Positions 41,580-50,583 of a stretch of DNA of 64,000 nt are shown here, piece by piece. The stretch lies in contig NZ_LFIP02000009.1 in NCBI RefSeq assembly GCF_001189235.2, forward strand, positions 1 through 64,000, in the 5' to 3' direction. A program made the position numbers and the translations under genes. The notes below the pieces were generated by a model, which saw nothing but the letters and a program-made list of their open reading frames with translations, searched no databases and was not told the origin of the DNA. The stretch comes from Bradyrhizobium embrapense. Lineage in GTDB: Bacteria; Pseudomonadota; Alphaproteobacteria; Rhizobiales; Xanthobacteraceae. Numbering within the stretch: position 1 is the first letter of the stretch; each line of letters starts with the position of its first letter.

Positions 41580-42491
41580 ATGACTGACAGGTTCATTTCC
41601 ATCGAGGGCATCGCGCGCCGTTATCCCGGCGCGGGCGGCGGTACCACCACGGTGTTCGAGAACTTCTGGCTGTCGATGGCGCGCGGCGAGTTCGGCTGCG
41701 TGATCGGGCATTCCGGCTGCGGCAAGACCACGGTGCTGAACATCCTCGCCGGGCTCGACGAGCCGAGCGAAGGAACCGTCATCGTCGACGGGCAGGGCAT
41801 CGAAGGTACCAGCCTCGACCGCGCCGTGATCTTCCAGAGCCATGCGCTGCTGCCGTGGCGCACGGTGCTCGGCAACGTCGCTTATGCCGTGAGCTCGAAA
41901 TGGCGCAAATGGGATCGCGCCCGGGTCAGGGCCCACGCGCAGAGATTCATCGATCTCGTCGGGCTGACCGGCTCCGAGCACAAGCACCCGTCGGAGCTGT
42001 CGGGCGGCATGAAGCAGCGCGTCGGCATTGCGCGCGCGCTGTCGATCACCCCGAAGATCATGCTGATGGACGAGCCGTTCTCGGCGCTGGACGCGCTGAC
42101 CCGCGGCACCTTGCAGGACGAGGTACGGCGGATCTGCCTGGAGACCGGGCAGACCACCTTCATGATCACCCATGACGTCGACGAGGCTATCTTCCTCGCC
42201 GACAAGATCTTCCTGATGACCAACGGCCCCGGTGCTGTGCTGGCCGAGATCGTCGAGAACCCGCTGCCGAAGGAGCGCGGCCGCATCGACCTGCACCGCC
42301 ATCCCTATTACTATGCGCTGCGCAACCATATCGTCGATTTCCTGGTCAGCCGCAGCAAGAGCTTTGCCGCCGAGGTGACCGGTCACGATCCGCGCCACGT
42401 GCCAACGGTGCGGCCCGGCGTCGGCGAGCCCACGATCGTCTCGCCGCCGCGCGTCGTCGAACCCAATCCCGCGCAGAGCGTTGCGCGCTGA
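41580..42491 (+). CDS. cynD: Cyanate ABC transporter ATP-binding protein
   Basis: A 303-residue ABC ATPase. Walker A is GHSGCGKTTVLNILAG, Q-loop VIFQSHALLPWRTV, signature LSGGMKQRVGIARALS, Walker B IMLMDEPFSALDALTR and switch His in ITHDVDEA. The C-terminal 60 residues extend beyond the nucleotide-binding domain and look disordered. The ATG at 41580 starts 3 bp after the permease stop; longer upstream frames overlap the permease and are rejected. Confidence 0.92.
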   Translation: MTDRFISIEGIARRYPGAGGGTTTVFENFWLSMARGEFGCVIGHSGCGKTTVLNILAGLDEPSEGTVIVDGQGIEGTSLDRAVIFQSHALLPWRTVLGNVAYAVSSKWRKWDRARVRAHAQRFIDLVGLTGSEHKHPSELSGGMKQRVGIARALSITPKIMLMDEPFSALDALTRGTLQDEVRRICLETGQTTFMITHDVDEAIFLADKIFLMTNGPGAVLAEIVENPLPKERGRIDLHRHPYYYALRNHIVDFLVSRSKSFAAEVTGHDPRHVPTVRPGVGEPTIVSPPRVVEPNPAQSVAR

Positions 42492-42509
42492 GCCCAAGGA
42501 GGAAGCCTC

Positions 42510-42992
42510 ATGAAACGCGAAGACCTCACCGAAAAGCTGCTCGACATCAAGCGCGAGAAGGGCTGGAGCTGGAAGCACATCTGCGAGAGGATCGGCGGCT
42601 ACTCAGAGGTCCTGATCGTCGGCGCGATCCTCGGCCAAATGAAGTTGACAAAGCCGCAGGCGGCCAATGCCGGCGAGCTGTTCGGGCTGTCGAAGTCGGA
42701 AATCGCGATGCTGAACGAAACGCCGATGCGCGGCATGCCGATGCCGCCGACCGATCCCCTGATCTACCGGTTCTACGAACTCGTGATGGTCAACGGTCCG
42801 GCCTGGAAGGCGCTGATCGAGGAAGAATATGGCGACGGCATCATGTCGGCGATCGACTTCGACATGGTGATGGAGCGCCTGCCGAATCCAAAAGGCGACC
42901 GCGTCAAGATCACGATGTCGGGCAAGTTCCTGCCGTACAAATATTACGGCGCCAGCGGCAACGTGCCGGAATACGGCTTCAAGGAAGAGTGA
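42510..42992 (+). CDS. cynS: Cyanase (cyanate hydratase)
   Basis: A 160-residue enzyme that converts cyanate and bicarbonate to ammonia and CO2. The catalytic triad known from E. coli (Arg96, Glu99, Ser122) is present as Arg87, Glu90 and Ser113 with identical spacing, in LIYRFYELVMVNGPAWK and GIMSAIDFDMV. The N-terminal domain is the expected helix bundle (LDIKREKGWSWKHICERIGG). AAGGAGG before the ATG is a strong ribosome site. It closes the cynABD-S operon, 18 bp after the ATPase gene. Confidence 0.97.
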   Translation: MKREDLTEKLLDIKREKGWSWKHICERIGGYSEVLIVGAILGQMKLTKPQAANAGELFGLSKSEIAMLNETPMRGMPMPPTDPLIYRFYELVMVNGPAWKALIEEEYGDGIMSAIDFDMVMERLPNPKGDRVKITMSGKFLPYKYYGASGNVPEYGFKEE

Positions 42993-43053
42993 GGGGAGGG
43001 GGCGCGAATGGCGAGTAGCGAATCGAATCGCTACTCGCGAATGGCGAATGACG

Positions 43054-44484
43054 TCACAGGATCGTGCCCGGCGCGTAGCTCGCCGCTTCCGGCTTGGCCC
43101 GGGCCAGCGCCTCGACCTGCTCGGCGAAGTGATCGACCTGGGCGCCAGCGTCGCCCGAGTTGGCGCGACCCTGCGCGAGCACGAGCTGCAATTCGGCTTC
43201 GCTGAGGCCAAGACGCTTGTCGGCGGCGAGACGCTGCAGCAGATCGTTCTGCACGATCTTGCCGGTGCGCAGGTCGCCGATGGCCGCGACGGCGTGCTCC
43301 TTGATCGCCTCATGCGCGCCTTCGCGGCCGGCGCCCTTCTTCACCGCTTCCATCATGACCGTGGTGGTCAGCAGGAAGGGCAGATAGCGGTTGAGCTCGG
43401 TGGCGACGACGGCTTCGAACACCTCCATCTGGTCGAGCACGGTGAGCAAGGTCTCGAGCAGGCCATCCATTGCGAGGAAGGCGTCGGGCAGCATGACGCG
43501 GCGGACCACGGAGCAGGACACGTCGCCCTCGTTCCACTGATCGCCGGCGAGCCCCGCGGCCATCGCGAGATAGCCCTTCAGGATCACATGCAGGCCGTTG
43601 ATGCGCTCGCAGGAGCGGCTGTTCATCTTGTGCGGCATCGCCGACGAGCCGACCTGGCCCTTGGCAAAGCCTTCGCTGGCAAGCTCATGGCCCGCCATCA
43701 GGCGGATGGTCTTGGCGAAGTTGCCGGGACCGCTGGCGAGCTCGGTGAGGACGCTGACCGCACGGAAATCGAGGCTGCGCGGATAGACCTGGCCCACGGC
43801 ATCGAGCGCTTTGGGCAGGCCGAGGTGAACGAGGATGCGCTGCTCGAGCGCGCGCGCCTTGCCGGCGTCCCCATTGAACAGTGTGATCTGGTCGAGGCGG
43901 GTGCCGACGGCGCCCTTCAGGCCGCGGGCGGGGTAGGTCTGCAGCACATGGACGAGGCTCTGATGCGCCAGCAGCATCTCTTCGCCTGACATGGCGATGC
44001 GCTTGCCGAGCGTCGTGACCTGCGCGGCGACGTTGTGGGTGCGCGCGGTGAACGGGATGTCGCGCAACTGCTGCGCGCGCTTCGCAAACCGAATCAGCGC
44101 CGCGATGCTCTTGGTCTCGACCAGCTGCAACGCGCGGTAGACCTGCAATTGTTCGACGTTCTCGGTGAGGTCGCGGCTGGTCATGCCCTTGTGCAGGTGC
44201 TCATGGCCGGCCAGATCGCAGAACTCCTCGATGCGCGCCTTGACGTCGTGGCGGGTGACGCGCTCGCGCTGCATGATGGAGGCCAGGTTGATCTGGTCCT
44301 TGACGCGCTCGTAGCTTTCGATCACGCCGTCCGGAACTGGAATGCCGAGATCGCGCTGGCCCCTCAGCACGGCGATCCAGTAGTCGCGTTCGAGGCGAAC
44401 CTTGCCCTCGCCACTCCAGATGGCGCGCATGGCGGGTGAGGCGTAACGTTCAGCGAGAACGTTGGAAATGTGATCCTGGGACAT
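43054..44484 (-). CDS. purB: Adenylosuccinate lyase
   Basis: A 476-residue fumarase/aspartase-superfamily enzyme catalysing two purine-pathway steps (SAICAR to AICAR; adenylosuccinate to AMP). The signature loop SSAMPHKMNSRSCERINGL carries the catalytic Ser, HEHLHKGMTSRDLTENVEQL has the catalytic His, and SLDFRAVSVLTELASGPGN follows. The start at MSQDHISNVLAERYASP (44484) is family-like; a longer frame to 44688 overlaps the next gene and is rejected. It is convergent with cynS. Confidence 0.97.
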   Translation of the reverse strand: MSQDHISNVLAERYASPAMRAIWSGEGKVRLERDYWIAVLRGQRDLGIPVPDGVIESYERVKDQINLASIMQRERVTRHDVKARIEEFCDLAGHEHLHKGMTSRDLTENVEQLQVYRALQLVETKSIAALIRFAKRAQQLRDIPFTARTHNVAAQVTTLGKRIAMSGEEMLLAHQSLVHVLQTYPARGLKGAVGTRLDQITLFNGDAGKARALEQRILVHLGLPKALDAVGQVYPRSLDFRAVSVLTELASGPGNFAKTIRLMAGHELASEGFAKGQVGSSAMPHKMNSRSCERINGLHVILKGYLAMAAGLAGDQWNEGDVSCSVVRRVMLPDAFLAMDGLLETLLTVLDQMEVFEAVVATELNRYLPFLLTTTVMMEAVKKGAGREGAHEAIKEHAVAAIGDLRTGKIVQNDLLQRLAADKRLGLSEAELQLVLAQGRANSGDAGAQVDHFAEQVEALARAKPEAASYAPGTIL

Positions 44485-44665
44485 GATCCCGCTCTCTTGG
44501 CATTGCCTGAGGCTGGCTGCAAGTCGCGACCTGTCATGAATCGTCAGGTCTGGTAGCACCTTGGCCGGACTTGCGGTGTTGGCGCCACCATACCAGATCA
44601 GTGGATACGCCGCCTCAGGCAATCCCGGGGCGGCGCCGGCATTCCCGGGTGCGGGACAGGACGTC

Positions 44666-45493
44666 CTACTCGCCTTTCGCCGCAGCAAATGCCTCGCGCA
44701 CCTCCTTCACCGGCGCCATGTCGCGCACGAAGCTGAACGCGCCCTGGTCCTTCATCTCGCGGGCACAGCGCAGGAACGCGGCTAGCGCGTGCCGCTCCAT
44801 CGCGCCGCCGACGCTGATGCGCTTGACGCCGGCGGCGGACAATTGCTCGACGGTCAAGGTCGGATCGGCAAAGCCCATCACGAGATTGAATGGCCGCTTC
44901 ACGGCCGACACCACGGTCCTGATGGTGCCGATGTCGTACAAGCCCGGAGAATACAGCACGTCGGCGCCGGCGGCCTCGAACGCCTGCAGCCGCTTGATGG
45001 TGTCGTCGAGATCCTTGCGGCCGTGCAGGAAGTTCTCCGCGCGCGCGGTCAGCGTGAACGGGAACGACAGCGCCCGCGCCGCTTCGACGGCGGCCTGAAC
45101 CCGCTCGACCGCGAGCGAGAAGTCGTAGATCGGATGCTGCGGGTTGCCGGTCGAATCCTCGATCGAGCCGCCGACGACGCCGGCCTCGGCGGCGCGGGTG
45201 ATCGCCTTTGCCGCGGTCTTCGGATCGTCCGCGCCACAATTTTCCAGATCGGCGTTGACGGGCAGGTCGGTGGCCTCGGCGATCACCCGGCAGTTCTCGA
45301 TGATGGCATCGACGCTGACGGTTGCGCTGCCGAGCGTGTTGGCGAGCCCGAGGCTGGTGGTCGCGAGCGCCTCGAAACCCATCGCCGCGAGCAGCTTTGC
45401 CGTGCCGGCATCCCAGGGATTCGGGATGATGAAGGCGCCGGGACGCTGATGCAGTTCGCGAAACCGTGCTGCCTTGTCTGCCTGGGTGCGCAT
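44666..45493 (-). CDS. Isocitrate lyase/PEP mutase-superfamily enzyme
   Basis: A 275-residue TIM-barrel protein of the PEP mutase/isocitrate lyase superfamily: FIIPNPWDAGTAKLLAAMGF, LPVNADLENCGADDP (metal site) and FPFTLTARAENFLHG. The flexible-loop KKCGH of true isocitrate lyase is absent, so oxaloacetate decarboxylase- or 2-methylisocitrate-lyase-like activity is more likely. It is divergent from a LysR regulator (110 bp), a common arrangement for such genes. Confidence 0.88.
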   Translation of the reverse strand: MRTQADKAARFRELHQRPGAFIIPNPWDAGTAKLLAAMGFEALATTSLGLANTLGSATVSVDAIIENCRVIAEATDLPVNADLENCGADDPKTAAKAITRAAEAGVVGGSIEDSTGNPQHPIYDFSLAVERVQAAVEAARALSFPFTLTARAENFLHGRKDLDDTIKRLQAFEAAGADVLYSPGLYDIGTIRTVVSAVKRPFNLVMGFADPTLTVEQLSAAGVKRISVGGAMERHALAAFLRCAREMKDQGAFSFVRDMAPVKEVREAFAAAKGE

Positions 45494-45604
45494 GTGAACT
45501 CCTGATGATTGAAAAATGCGACTGGCTCAGCGATAGGGCGGTTTCGGCTATCAGCCAAATTTGTTATTTCTTTCGATATCATCAGCTTTTTGCATGAGGC
45601 GAAG

Positions 45605-46549
45605 ATGGACAGTGACGCGCTCAATACGTTCCTGGTGGTGCATCGCCGCGGCGGAATCTCGAATGCCGCGAAGGCGCTGCACCGCTCGCAGCCGGCGATC
45701 TCGCGGCGCATCGCGCTGCTCGAGCAGGAACTCGGCGTGCCGTTGTTCGAGCGCATCGCAGGCAAGACCAGATTGAGCGATGCGGGGCGGGTGATGGTGC
45801 CCTATGCCGAACGCGCGGTGGCGGCGGCGCAGGATGCCGAGAATGCGGTGCGCGCGCTGCTGCGTGACAATTCCGGTCCCGTGGCGTTGGCTGTGACCGG
45901 CACCCTTGCGGGCGAGCGGCTCTCGAAGGTGCTGAAGCGTTTTGCGCGCCGGCATCCGGATGTCGCGCTGACGCTGCGCACCGCGACCAGTGCCGAGGTC
46001 AGCGATCTGATCCGGCGCGGCGAAGCGACCATCGGGTTGCGCTACGACCGCGACCGCTCGGGCGAACTCGATTGCGAGGTGCTGTTCGCCGAGCCGCTTG
46101 GGGTGGTCTGCGCGCCGGACCATCCGCTGGCGGGATGCCGGGTCGGCAAACTCGCCGATCTCAGGGACGAGCGCTGGATCGCATTTCCCGAGGTGCCTGG
46201 ACGGCGCGAGATAACTGCTTCGCACGTGTTCGCGCTGTTCCTGACGCACGGGCTCGGCGAGGTCGCCTGGACGCCGGTCGACAGCCTCACGGCGCAGAAG
46301 CGGCTGGTCGAGGCCGGACTCGGGATCGCGCTGCTTTCACAAAGCAATGCGGCGGAGGAGCTGCGCGCCGGCTCGATCGCGACGATCCGCGTCGGCAATC
46401 TCACCGCCAGCCATGAGGTCGTCGCGGTGACGCGGCATGGCGGCTTTCTCAGCGCCGCGTCGCGCCGTCTGCTCGACATCATCCGGGCTGACTTCACCAA
46501 AACGAGGTTCCCAAACACGTCGCGCCGGAACGGTGTCCGGCGCGCGTAA
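45605..46549 (+). CDS. LysR-family regulator, divergent from PEP-mutase-like gene
   Basis: A 314-residue LysR protein starting MDSDALNTFLVVHRRGGISN, with AAKALHRSQPAISRRIALLE as the helix-turn-helix and a C-terminal effector domain. The upstream 32 residues of the longer frame are not supported. The 111-bp intergenic region has a GGCT-ATC-AGCC dyad at 45546-45556 that could be an operator. It probably controls the divergent superfamily enzyme. Confidence 0.92.
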   Translation: MDSDALNTFLVVHRRGGISNAAKALHRSQPAISRRIALLEQELGVPLFERIAGKTRLSDAGRVMVPYAERAVAAAQDAENAVRALLRDNSGPVALAVTGTLAGERLSKVLKRFARRHPDVALTLRTATSAEVSDLIRRGEATIGLRYDRDRSGELDCEVLFAEPLGVVCAPDHPLAGCRVGKLADLRDERWIAFPEVPGRREITASHVFALFLTHGLGEVAWTPVDSLTAQKRLVEAGLGIALLSQSNAAEELRAGSIATIRVGNLTASHEVVAVTRHGGFLSAASRRLLDIIRADFTKTRFPNTSRRNGVRRA

Positions 46550-46596
46550 GAATGTCGAATTGGAGCTCAGGGGGCGCGAGAGCTCAGGTTCCCGGC

Positions 46597-46920
46597 TTAC
46601 GTCCCCGCCTTCACCTGCGCTGCCGCCACCGCCAGCAGTTCGTCCATCTTGGCGCGAACGTCGCGCTCGGTGGTGGCCTGGCCCTTGGCGGTGAGGTCCC
46701 TCAGCACCTTGTGCAGCACGTCATTGTCGCCGGCTTCCTCGAAATCGGCGGCCACCACCTCCTTGGCGTAGGCATTGGCGGCGTCGCCGGCGATGCCGAG
46801 CTTCTCGGCGGCCCACAGGCCGAGCAGCTTGTTCCGGCGCGCTTCGGCCTTGAACTTCTGCTCCTCGTCGAGGGCGAACTTCTTCTCGAAACCTTCCTCG
46901 CGCTTGTCGAATTCGTTCAT
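46597..46920 (-). CDS. DUF1476 protein, F1-ATPase inhibitor zeta subunit
   Basis: A 107-residue helical protein starting MNEFDKREEGFEKKFALDEE followed by QKFKAEARRNKLLGLWAAEK, the signature of DUF1476. In Paracoccus denitrificans this family is the zeta subunit that blocks reverse rotation of F1-ATPase through its N-terminal inhibitory helix. The four-helix core (residues 30-105) is complete. It lies convergent with the LysR gene and divergent from purC, the usual rhizobial neighbourhood. Confidence 0.92.
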   Translation of the reverse strand: MNEFDKREEGFEKKFALDEEQKFKAEARRNKLLGLWAAEKLGIAGDAANAYAKEVVAADFEEAGDNDVLHKVLRDLTAKGQATTERDVRAKMDELLAVAAAQVKAGT

Positions 46921-47267
46921 GCCGAAGTTCCAATTCCTGCTGAATGGCGGGCTCCAGCTCGTTGCGGCAGCCCCGATGCCTGCCTAGATAAGTGGGAGGA
47001 ATCGGCAAGACAACGAGCCGTTAAGCCGCAGGCAGAACAGGCGGAATCGGGCCTTTTTGATAGGGCGGTATAAGTGCCCTGAAGGGGGCACTATCGATTG
47101 TGCTGGATGGGCCAATCGGATAGGTTGCCAACAGGCATGGTTCTTGTTCTGTTTCCAGTTGGATTGCCCAGGTTCCAGGCCTCCGCGGCAGCTCCGTCGT
47201 GGGTCGTAACCCCAAGTCATCCGGAGCACCCAAATCCATGGATTTCAACAAAACACGGTACATCCCA
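46921..47267. other. Divergent promoter region of zeta-subunit gene and purC
   Basis: No gene is seen. A hairpin GTGCCC-TGAAGG-GGGCAC lies at 47074-47091, just after TATAAG (47069-47074), which could be a -10. No riboswitch or known operator is recognised. Confidence 0.5.
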
Positions 47268-48035
47268 ATGAGCCGTCGACGCCGTATTTATGAAGGCAAG
47301 GCCAAGGTGCTTTACGAAGGCCCCGAGCCGGGAACCCTGATCCAGCACTTCAAGGACGACGCGACCGCGTTCAACGCCAAGAAACACCAGGTGATCGAGG
47401 GCAAGGGCGTCCTCAACAACCGGATCTCGGAGTACCTGTTTCAGCACCTCAACGACATCGGGGTGCCGACCCACTTCATCCGCCGCCTCAACATGCGCGA
47501 GCAGCTGATTCGCGAGGTCGAGATCGTGCCGCTCGAGGTGGTGGTGCGGAACGTCGCCGCCGGCTCGCTGTCGCAGCGGCTCGGGATCGAGGAGGGCACC
47601 CAGCTGCCGCGCTCGATCATCGAGTTCTACTACAAGAACGACCAGCTCAACGACCCCATGGTGTCGGAAGAGCACATCACCGCCTTCGGCTGGGCCACGC
47701 CGCAGGAGATCGACGACATCATGGCGCTCGCCATCCGTGTCAACGACTTCCTGACCGGCCTCTTCCTCGGCATCGGCATCCGCCTCGTCGACTTCAAGAT
47801 GGAGTGCGGGCGGCTGTTCGAGAACGAGATGATGCGAATCATCGTCGCCGACGAGATCTCGCCGGATTCCTGCCGTCTGTGGGACATCAAGTCGAACGAG
47901 AAGCTCGACAAGGACCGTTTCCGCCGGGATCTGGGTGGCCTGCTCGAGGCCTATACCGAAGTTGCGAAGCGGCTCGGCATTCTGATTGAAAACGAGCGGC
48001 CGGCCGGCAGCGGTCCGGTGCTGGTGAAGAGCTAA
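47268..48035 (+). CDS. purC: Phosphoribosylaminoimidazole-succinocarboxamide (SAICAR) synthase
   Basis: A 255-residue ATP-dependent ligase joining CAIR and aspartate in purine synthesis. Motifs: IYEGKAKVLYEGPEPGTLIQ, FKDDATAFNAKKHQVIEGKG, VVRNVAAGSLSQRLG and IRLVDFKMECGR, plus the metal-binding DEISPDSCRLWD. The start at MSRRRRIYEGK gives the family length; an ATG at 47238 with GGAGC upstream would add ten residues. Followed by purS after 15 bp. Confidence 0.95.
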   Translation: MSRRRRIYEGKAKVLYEGPEPGTLIQHFKDDATAFNAKKHQVIEGKGVLNNRISEYLFQHLNDIGVPTHFIRRLNMREQLIREVEIVPLEVVVRNVAAGSLSQRLGIEEGTQLPRSIIEFYYKNDQLNDPMVSEEHITAFGWATPQEIDDIMALAIRVNDFLTGLFLGIGIRLVDFKMECGRLFENEMMRIIVADEISPDSCRLWDIKSNEKLDKDRFRRDLGGLLEAYTEVAKRLGILIENERPAGSGPVLVKS

Positions 48036-48050
48036 GCTCAAGGGGCGACC

Positions 48051-48293
48051 GTGAAAGCACGTGTGACTGTGACATTGAAGTCGGGCATCCTCGATCCGCA
48101 GGGCAAGGCGATCGAGGGCGCGCTGAAATCGCTCGGCGTCGACGGCATCGCCAGCGTTCGCCAGGGCAAGGTGTTCGACATCGAGCTCGCTGCGACCGAC
48201 AAGGCCAAGGCGGAGGCCGCGCTGAAGGCCGCCGCGGACAAGCTGCTGGCGAACACCGTGATCGAGAATTATCGGGTCGAGGTTCTGGGCTGA
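48051..48293 (+). CDS. purS: FGAM synthase subunit PurS
   Basis: An 80-residue protein, MKARVTVTLKSGILDPQGKA then IEGALKSLGV, the characteristic PurS start. It is the small bridging subunit of the PurS-PurQ-PurL phosphoribosylformylglycinamidine synthase used by alphaproteobacteria. It begins with GTG after AAGGGG, 15 bp after purC; purQ follows after an inserted secreted-protein gene and purL is 8 kb further on. Confidence 0.96.
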   Translation: MKARVTVTLKSGILDPQGKAIEGALKSLGVDGIASVRQGKVFDIELAATDKAKAEAALKAAADKLLANTVIENYRVEVLG

Positions 48294-48306
48294 CCGGGCG
48301 CGCCAA

Positions 48307-48882
48307 ATGATGATAGCCGCTCCCGCCACTTTTCGCAGTGACCGAGTGTTCGTCCGGGCGCTGATGGCCGGCTTGCTGACGGCGGCTGGAATCGGCGCGA
48401 CTTCGGCTCAATCGGTACCGCCATCCGCCACGATGCCGGCGCCGCCGTTCACGGTCAGCGGATGGAGCTACGAGCGCCGCGGCTCCGATATGCACATGTT
48501 CCGCTGCGCCCAAGCGTCCTGCGGCGCGGGCTCCAAGGTGAGCTACCGGTATTACACCGGCGGAAAGCAGATGACGCTCGACCAGTTCCGTGCAGGGCAG
48601 GAGCAGATCATCAAGGCGCTGGAGCAGCGGACGCCGGGGCAGCGCATCACGCTGCTCGGCGTCGACGGCGACAAGGGCTCGGCGGGGCCACGGATGTTCA
48701 AGGCGCGGCGCCTGACCGTGACCGCCGACGGCGCAAGCGAGTATCAGGTCAGCGGCTTGTTGCTCGGCGGACAAGGCTCCGCCAGCCTGATCAGCTCGGC
48801 GCGTGACGAAAAGGCCAGCAACGATAATTACGCAAAGTTTGCCGCCGCAGCCAAGCTCGTGCTGGCGCCCAAATCCAGGTGA
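48307..48882 (+). CDS. Secreted protein of unknown function inserted between purS and purQ
   Basis: A 191-residue exported protein: a signal peptide (residues 15-36, ALMAGLLTAAGIGATSAQSV) is followed by a domain with two Cys (MHMFRCAQASCGAGSKVSYR), a Tyr-rich strand, a helix with QEQIIKALEQRTPGQ and a final strand-rich part. I recognise no family. It starts 13 bp after purS and ends 4 bp before purQ, so it is translated from the pur transcript although it is a periplasmic protein with no evident link to purine synthesis. Confidence 0.75.
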   Translation: MMIAAPATFRSDRVFVRALMAGLLTAAGIGATSAQSVPPSATMPAPPFTVSGWSYERRGSDMHMFRCAQASCGAGSKVSYRYYTGGKQMTLDQFRAGQEQIIKALEQRTPGQRITLLGVDGDKGSAGPRMFKARRLTVTADGASEYQVSGLLLGGQGSASLISSARDEKASNDNYAKFAAAAKLVLAPKSR

Positions 48883-48886
48883 TGCA

Positions 48887-49588
48887 ATGAAATCAGCCGT
48901 CCTCGTCTTCCCCGGCATCAACCGCGAGCGCGACATGGCGCGCGCGCTCAAGCTCGCATCCGGCAATGAGACCGCGATGGTCTGGCACGCCGAGACCGCG
49001 CTGCCGCAAGGCACCGATCTCGTGGTGGTGCCCGGCGGCTTCTCCTATGGCGACTATCTGCGCTGCGGCGCGATCGCGGCCCGCGCGCCTGTCATGGACG
49101 CGGTGCGCGACTTCGCAGCCAAGGGCGGCCTCGTGCTCGGCGTCTGCAACGGTTTTCAGATCCTCTGCGAGTCCGGGCTGTTGCCGGGCGTCTTGATGCG
49201 CAATGCCGGGCTGAAATTCGTCTGCCGCGACGTGCATATGAAGGTCGAGCGCTCCGACACGCCGTTCACCCGCGGCTACAATGCCGGTCAGGTGATCCGC
49301 GTACCGGTCGCGCATGGCGAGGGCAACTACGAGGCGGACGAGGAGACGCTGAAGCGCCTCGAGGGCGAGGGGCGGGTGCTCTACCGCTACTGCTCGCCCG
49401 AGGGCGTGGTCGACGAGGCCTCCAATTTCAACGGTGCTGCGCATTCGATCGCCGGCATCGTCAACGAGCGCGGCAACGTGCTCGGCATGATGCCGCATCC
49501 GGAAAACCACGTCGAAGAGATCATGGGCTGCACCGACGGCCGCGGCCTGTTCGCAGGGCTGGTCCAGCAGTTCGAGAAGGCGGCGTAA
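48887..49588 (+). CDS. purQ: FGAM synthase glutaminase subunit PurQ
   Basis: A 233-residue class I glutamine amidotransferase supplying ammonia to PurL. The nucleophile Cys is in LVLGVCNGFQILCESGLLPG, and His/Glu complete the triad in the C-terminal MMPHPENHVEE. The N-terminus KSAVLVFPGINRERDMARAL and PGGFSYGDYLRCGAIAA are standard. ATG at 48887, four bases after the previous stop. The longer frame from 48803 is rejected. Confidence 0.97.
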   Translation: MKSAVLVFPGINRERDMARALKLASGNETAMVWHAETALPQGTDLVVVPGGFSYGDYLRCGAIAARAPVMDAVRDFAAKGGLVLGVCNGFQILCESGLLPGVLMRNAGLKFVCRDVHMKVERSDTPFTRGYNAGQVIRVPVAHGEGNYEADEETLKRLEGEGRVLYRYCSPEGVVDEASNFNGAAHSIAGIVNERGNVLGMMPHPENHVEEIMGCTDGRGLFAGLVQQFEKAA

Positions 49589-49593
49589 CCATC

Positions 49594-50574
49594 ATGTTTG
49601 GAAGGTGCCTTGCCGCAGCGGCAGCCGCATTTCTGCTGCTTGCGGCGGCTGCGCGCGCCCAGGATACCTCGAAGCTGGACTTTCCGAAGCGTCCGATCAC
49701 GATGATCGTGCCGTTCACGGCCGGCGGCACCTCGGACGTGATCGCCCGCGCGGTCGCCGACCAGATGAGCGCGGCGCTCGGCCAGTCCATCATCATCGAG
49801 AATGTCGGCGGCGCCGGCGGCTCGACCGCGCTGACCCGCGCCGCGCGCGCCGAGCCGGACGGCTACACGATCGCGATCGGCAATGCCGGCACCAACGCCG
49901 CGACTTACACCATCTATCCGAAACTGTCGTTCACGCCTGATTCCTTCGCGCCGATCGCCGTCGTGGCGAAAACTTTCGGCATCGTTGCGCTGCGCAAGGA
50001 TTTTCCGGCCAAGGACCTCAGGGAATTCATCGACTACGCCAGGAAGAATCCGGGCAAGGTCAATCTCGGCCATGCCGGCGTCGGCTCATCGAATTATTTG
50101 ATCTGCAAGAGCTTCGTGCATGCCGCCGGGATCGACGTGCAGCTTGTCGGCTATCGCGGCGCGGCGCTCGCGCTGACGGACGCGATCGGCAGCCAGATCG
50201 ACGGCGTCTGCGACGCCGCGGCCTCGGTGTCGCAGGCGATCGACGACAAACTGGTGAAGGCCGTCGTGGTCGGCTCGACCGTGCGGCTCGCCTCGCTGCC
50301 GGACCTGCCGACCTCGGCCGAGGCAGGCCTGCCCGAGTTCGAGGCGCAAGGCTGGAACGGCCTGTTCGCACCGAAGGGCACTCCGCCCGAGATCATCGCC
50401 AAGCTCAACGCGGCCGCGCGCACCGCGGTTGCGAGCGAGGCGGTGAAGAAGCGCTTCCTCGACCTGTCGACCGTCGCCCCCGACGCCAACGAGCTCGCGC
50501 CCGAGGCGCTGCAGCAACTCGTGACCCGCGACGTCGCGAAGTATCGCGCGCTGCTCGCTGACGACAAGAAGTAG
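49594..50574 (+). CDS. Tripartite tricarboxylate transporter (Bug/TctC) substrate-binding protein
   Basis: A 326-residue periplasmic binding protein with a signal peptide (residues 1-20, AAAAAFLLLAAAARAQ) and the Bug fold: FPKRPITMIVPFTAGGTSDV, VGGAGGSTALTRAARAEPDG, YPKLSFTPDSFAPI and VNLGHAGVGSSN. Members bind carboxylates such as tricarballylate or aspartate. No tctA/tctB membrane genes are adjacent, so it is an orphan receptor. It follows purQ by only 5 bp, so it may ride on the pur transcript. Confidence 0.92.
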   Translation: MFGRCLAAAAAAFLLLAAAARAQDTSKLDFPKRPITMIVPFTAGGTSDVIARAVADQMSAALGQSIIIENVGGAGGSTALTRAARAEPDGYTIAIGNAGTNAATYTIYPKLSFTPDSFAPIAVVAKTFGIVALRKDFPAKDLREFIDYARKNPGKVNLGHAGVGSSNYLICKSFVHAAGIDVQLVGYRGAALALTDAIGSQIDGVCDAAASVSQAIDDKLVKAVVVGSTVRLASLPDLPTSAEAGLPEFEAQGWNGLFAPKGTPPEIIAKLNAAARTAVASEAVKKRFLDLSTVAPDANELAPEALQQLVTRDVAKYRALLADDKK

Positions 50575-50583
50575 CCGGCGAGA

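Noticed and set aside
44485..44688. 68-codon extension of purB
   Set aside because: It overlaps the coding end of the neighbouring PEP-mutase-like gene and lacks family similarity; the start at 44484 is standard.
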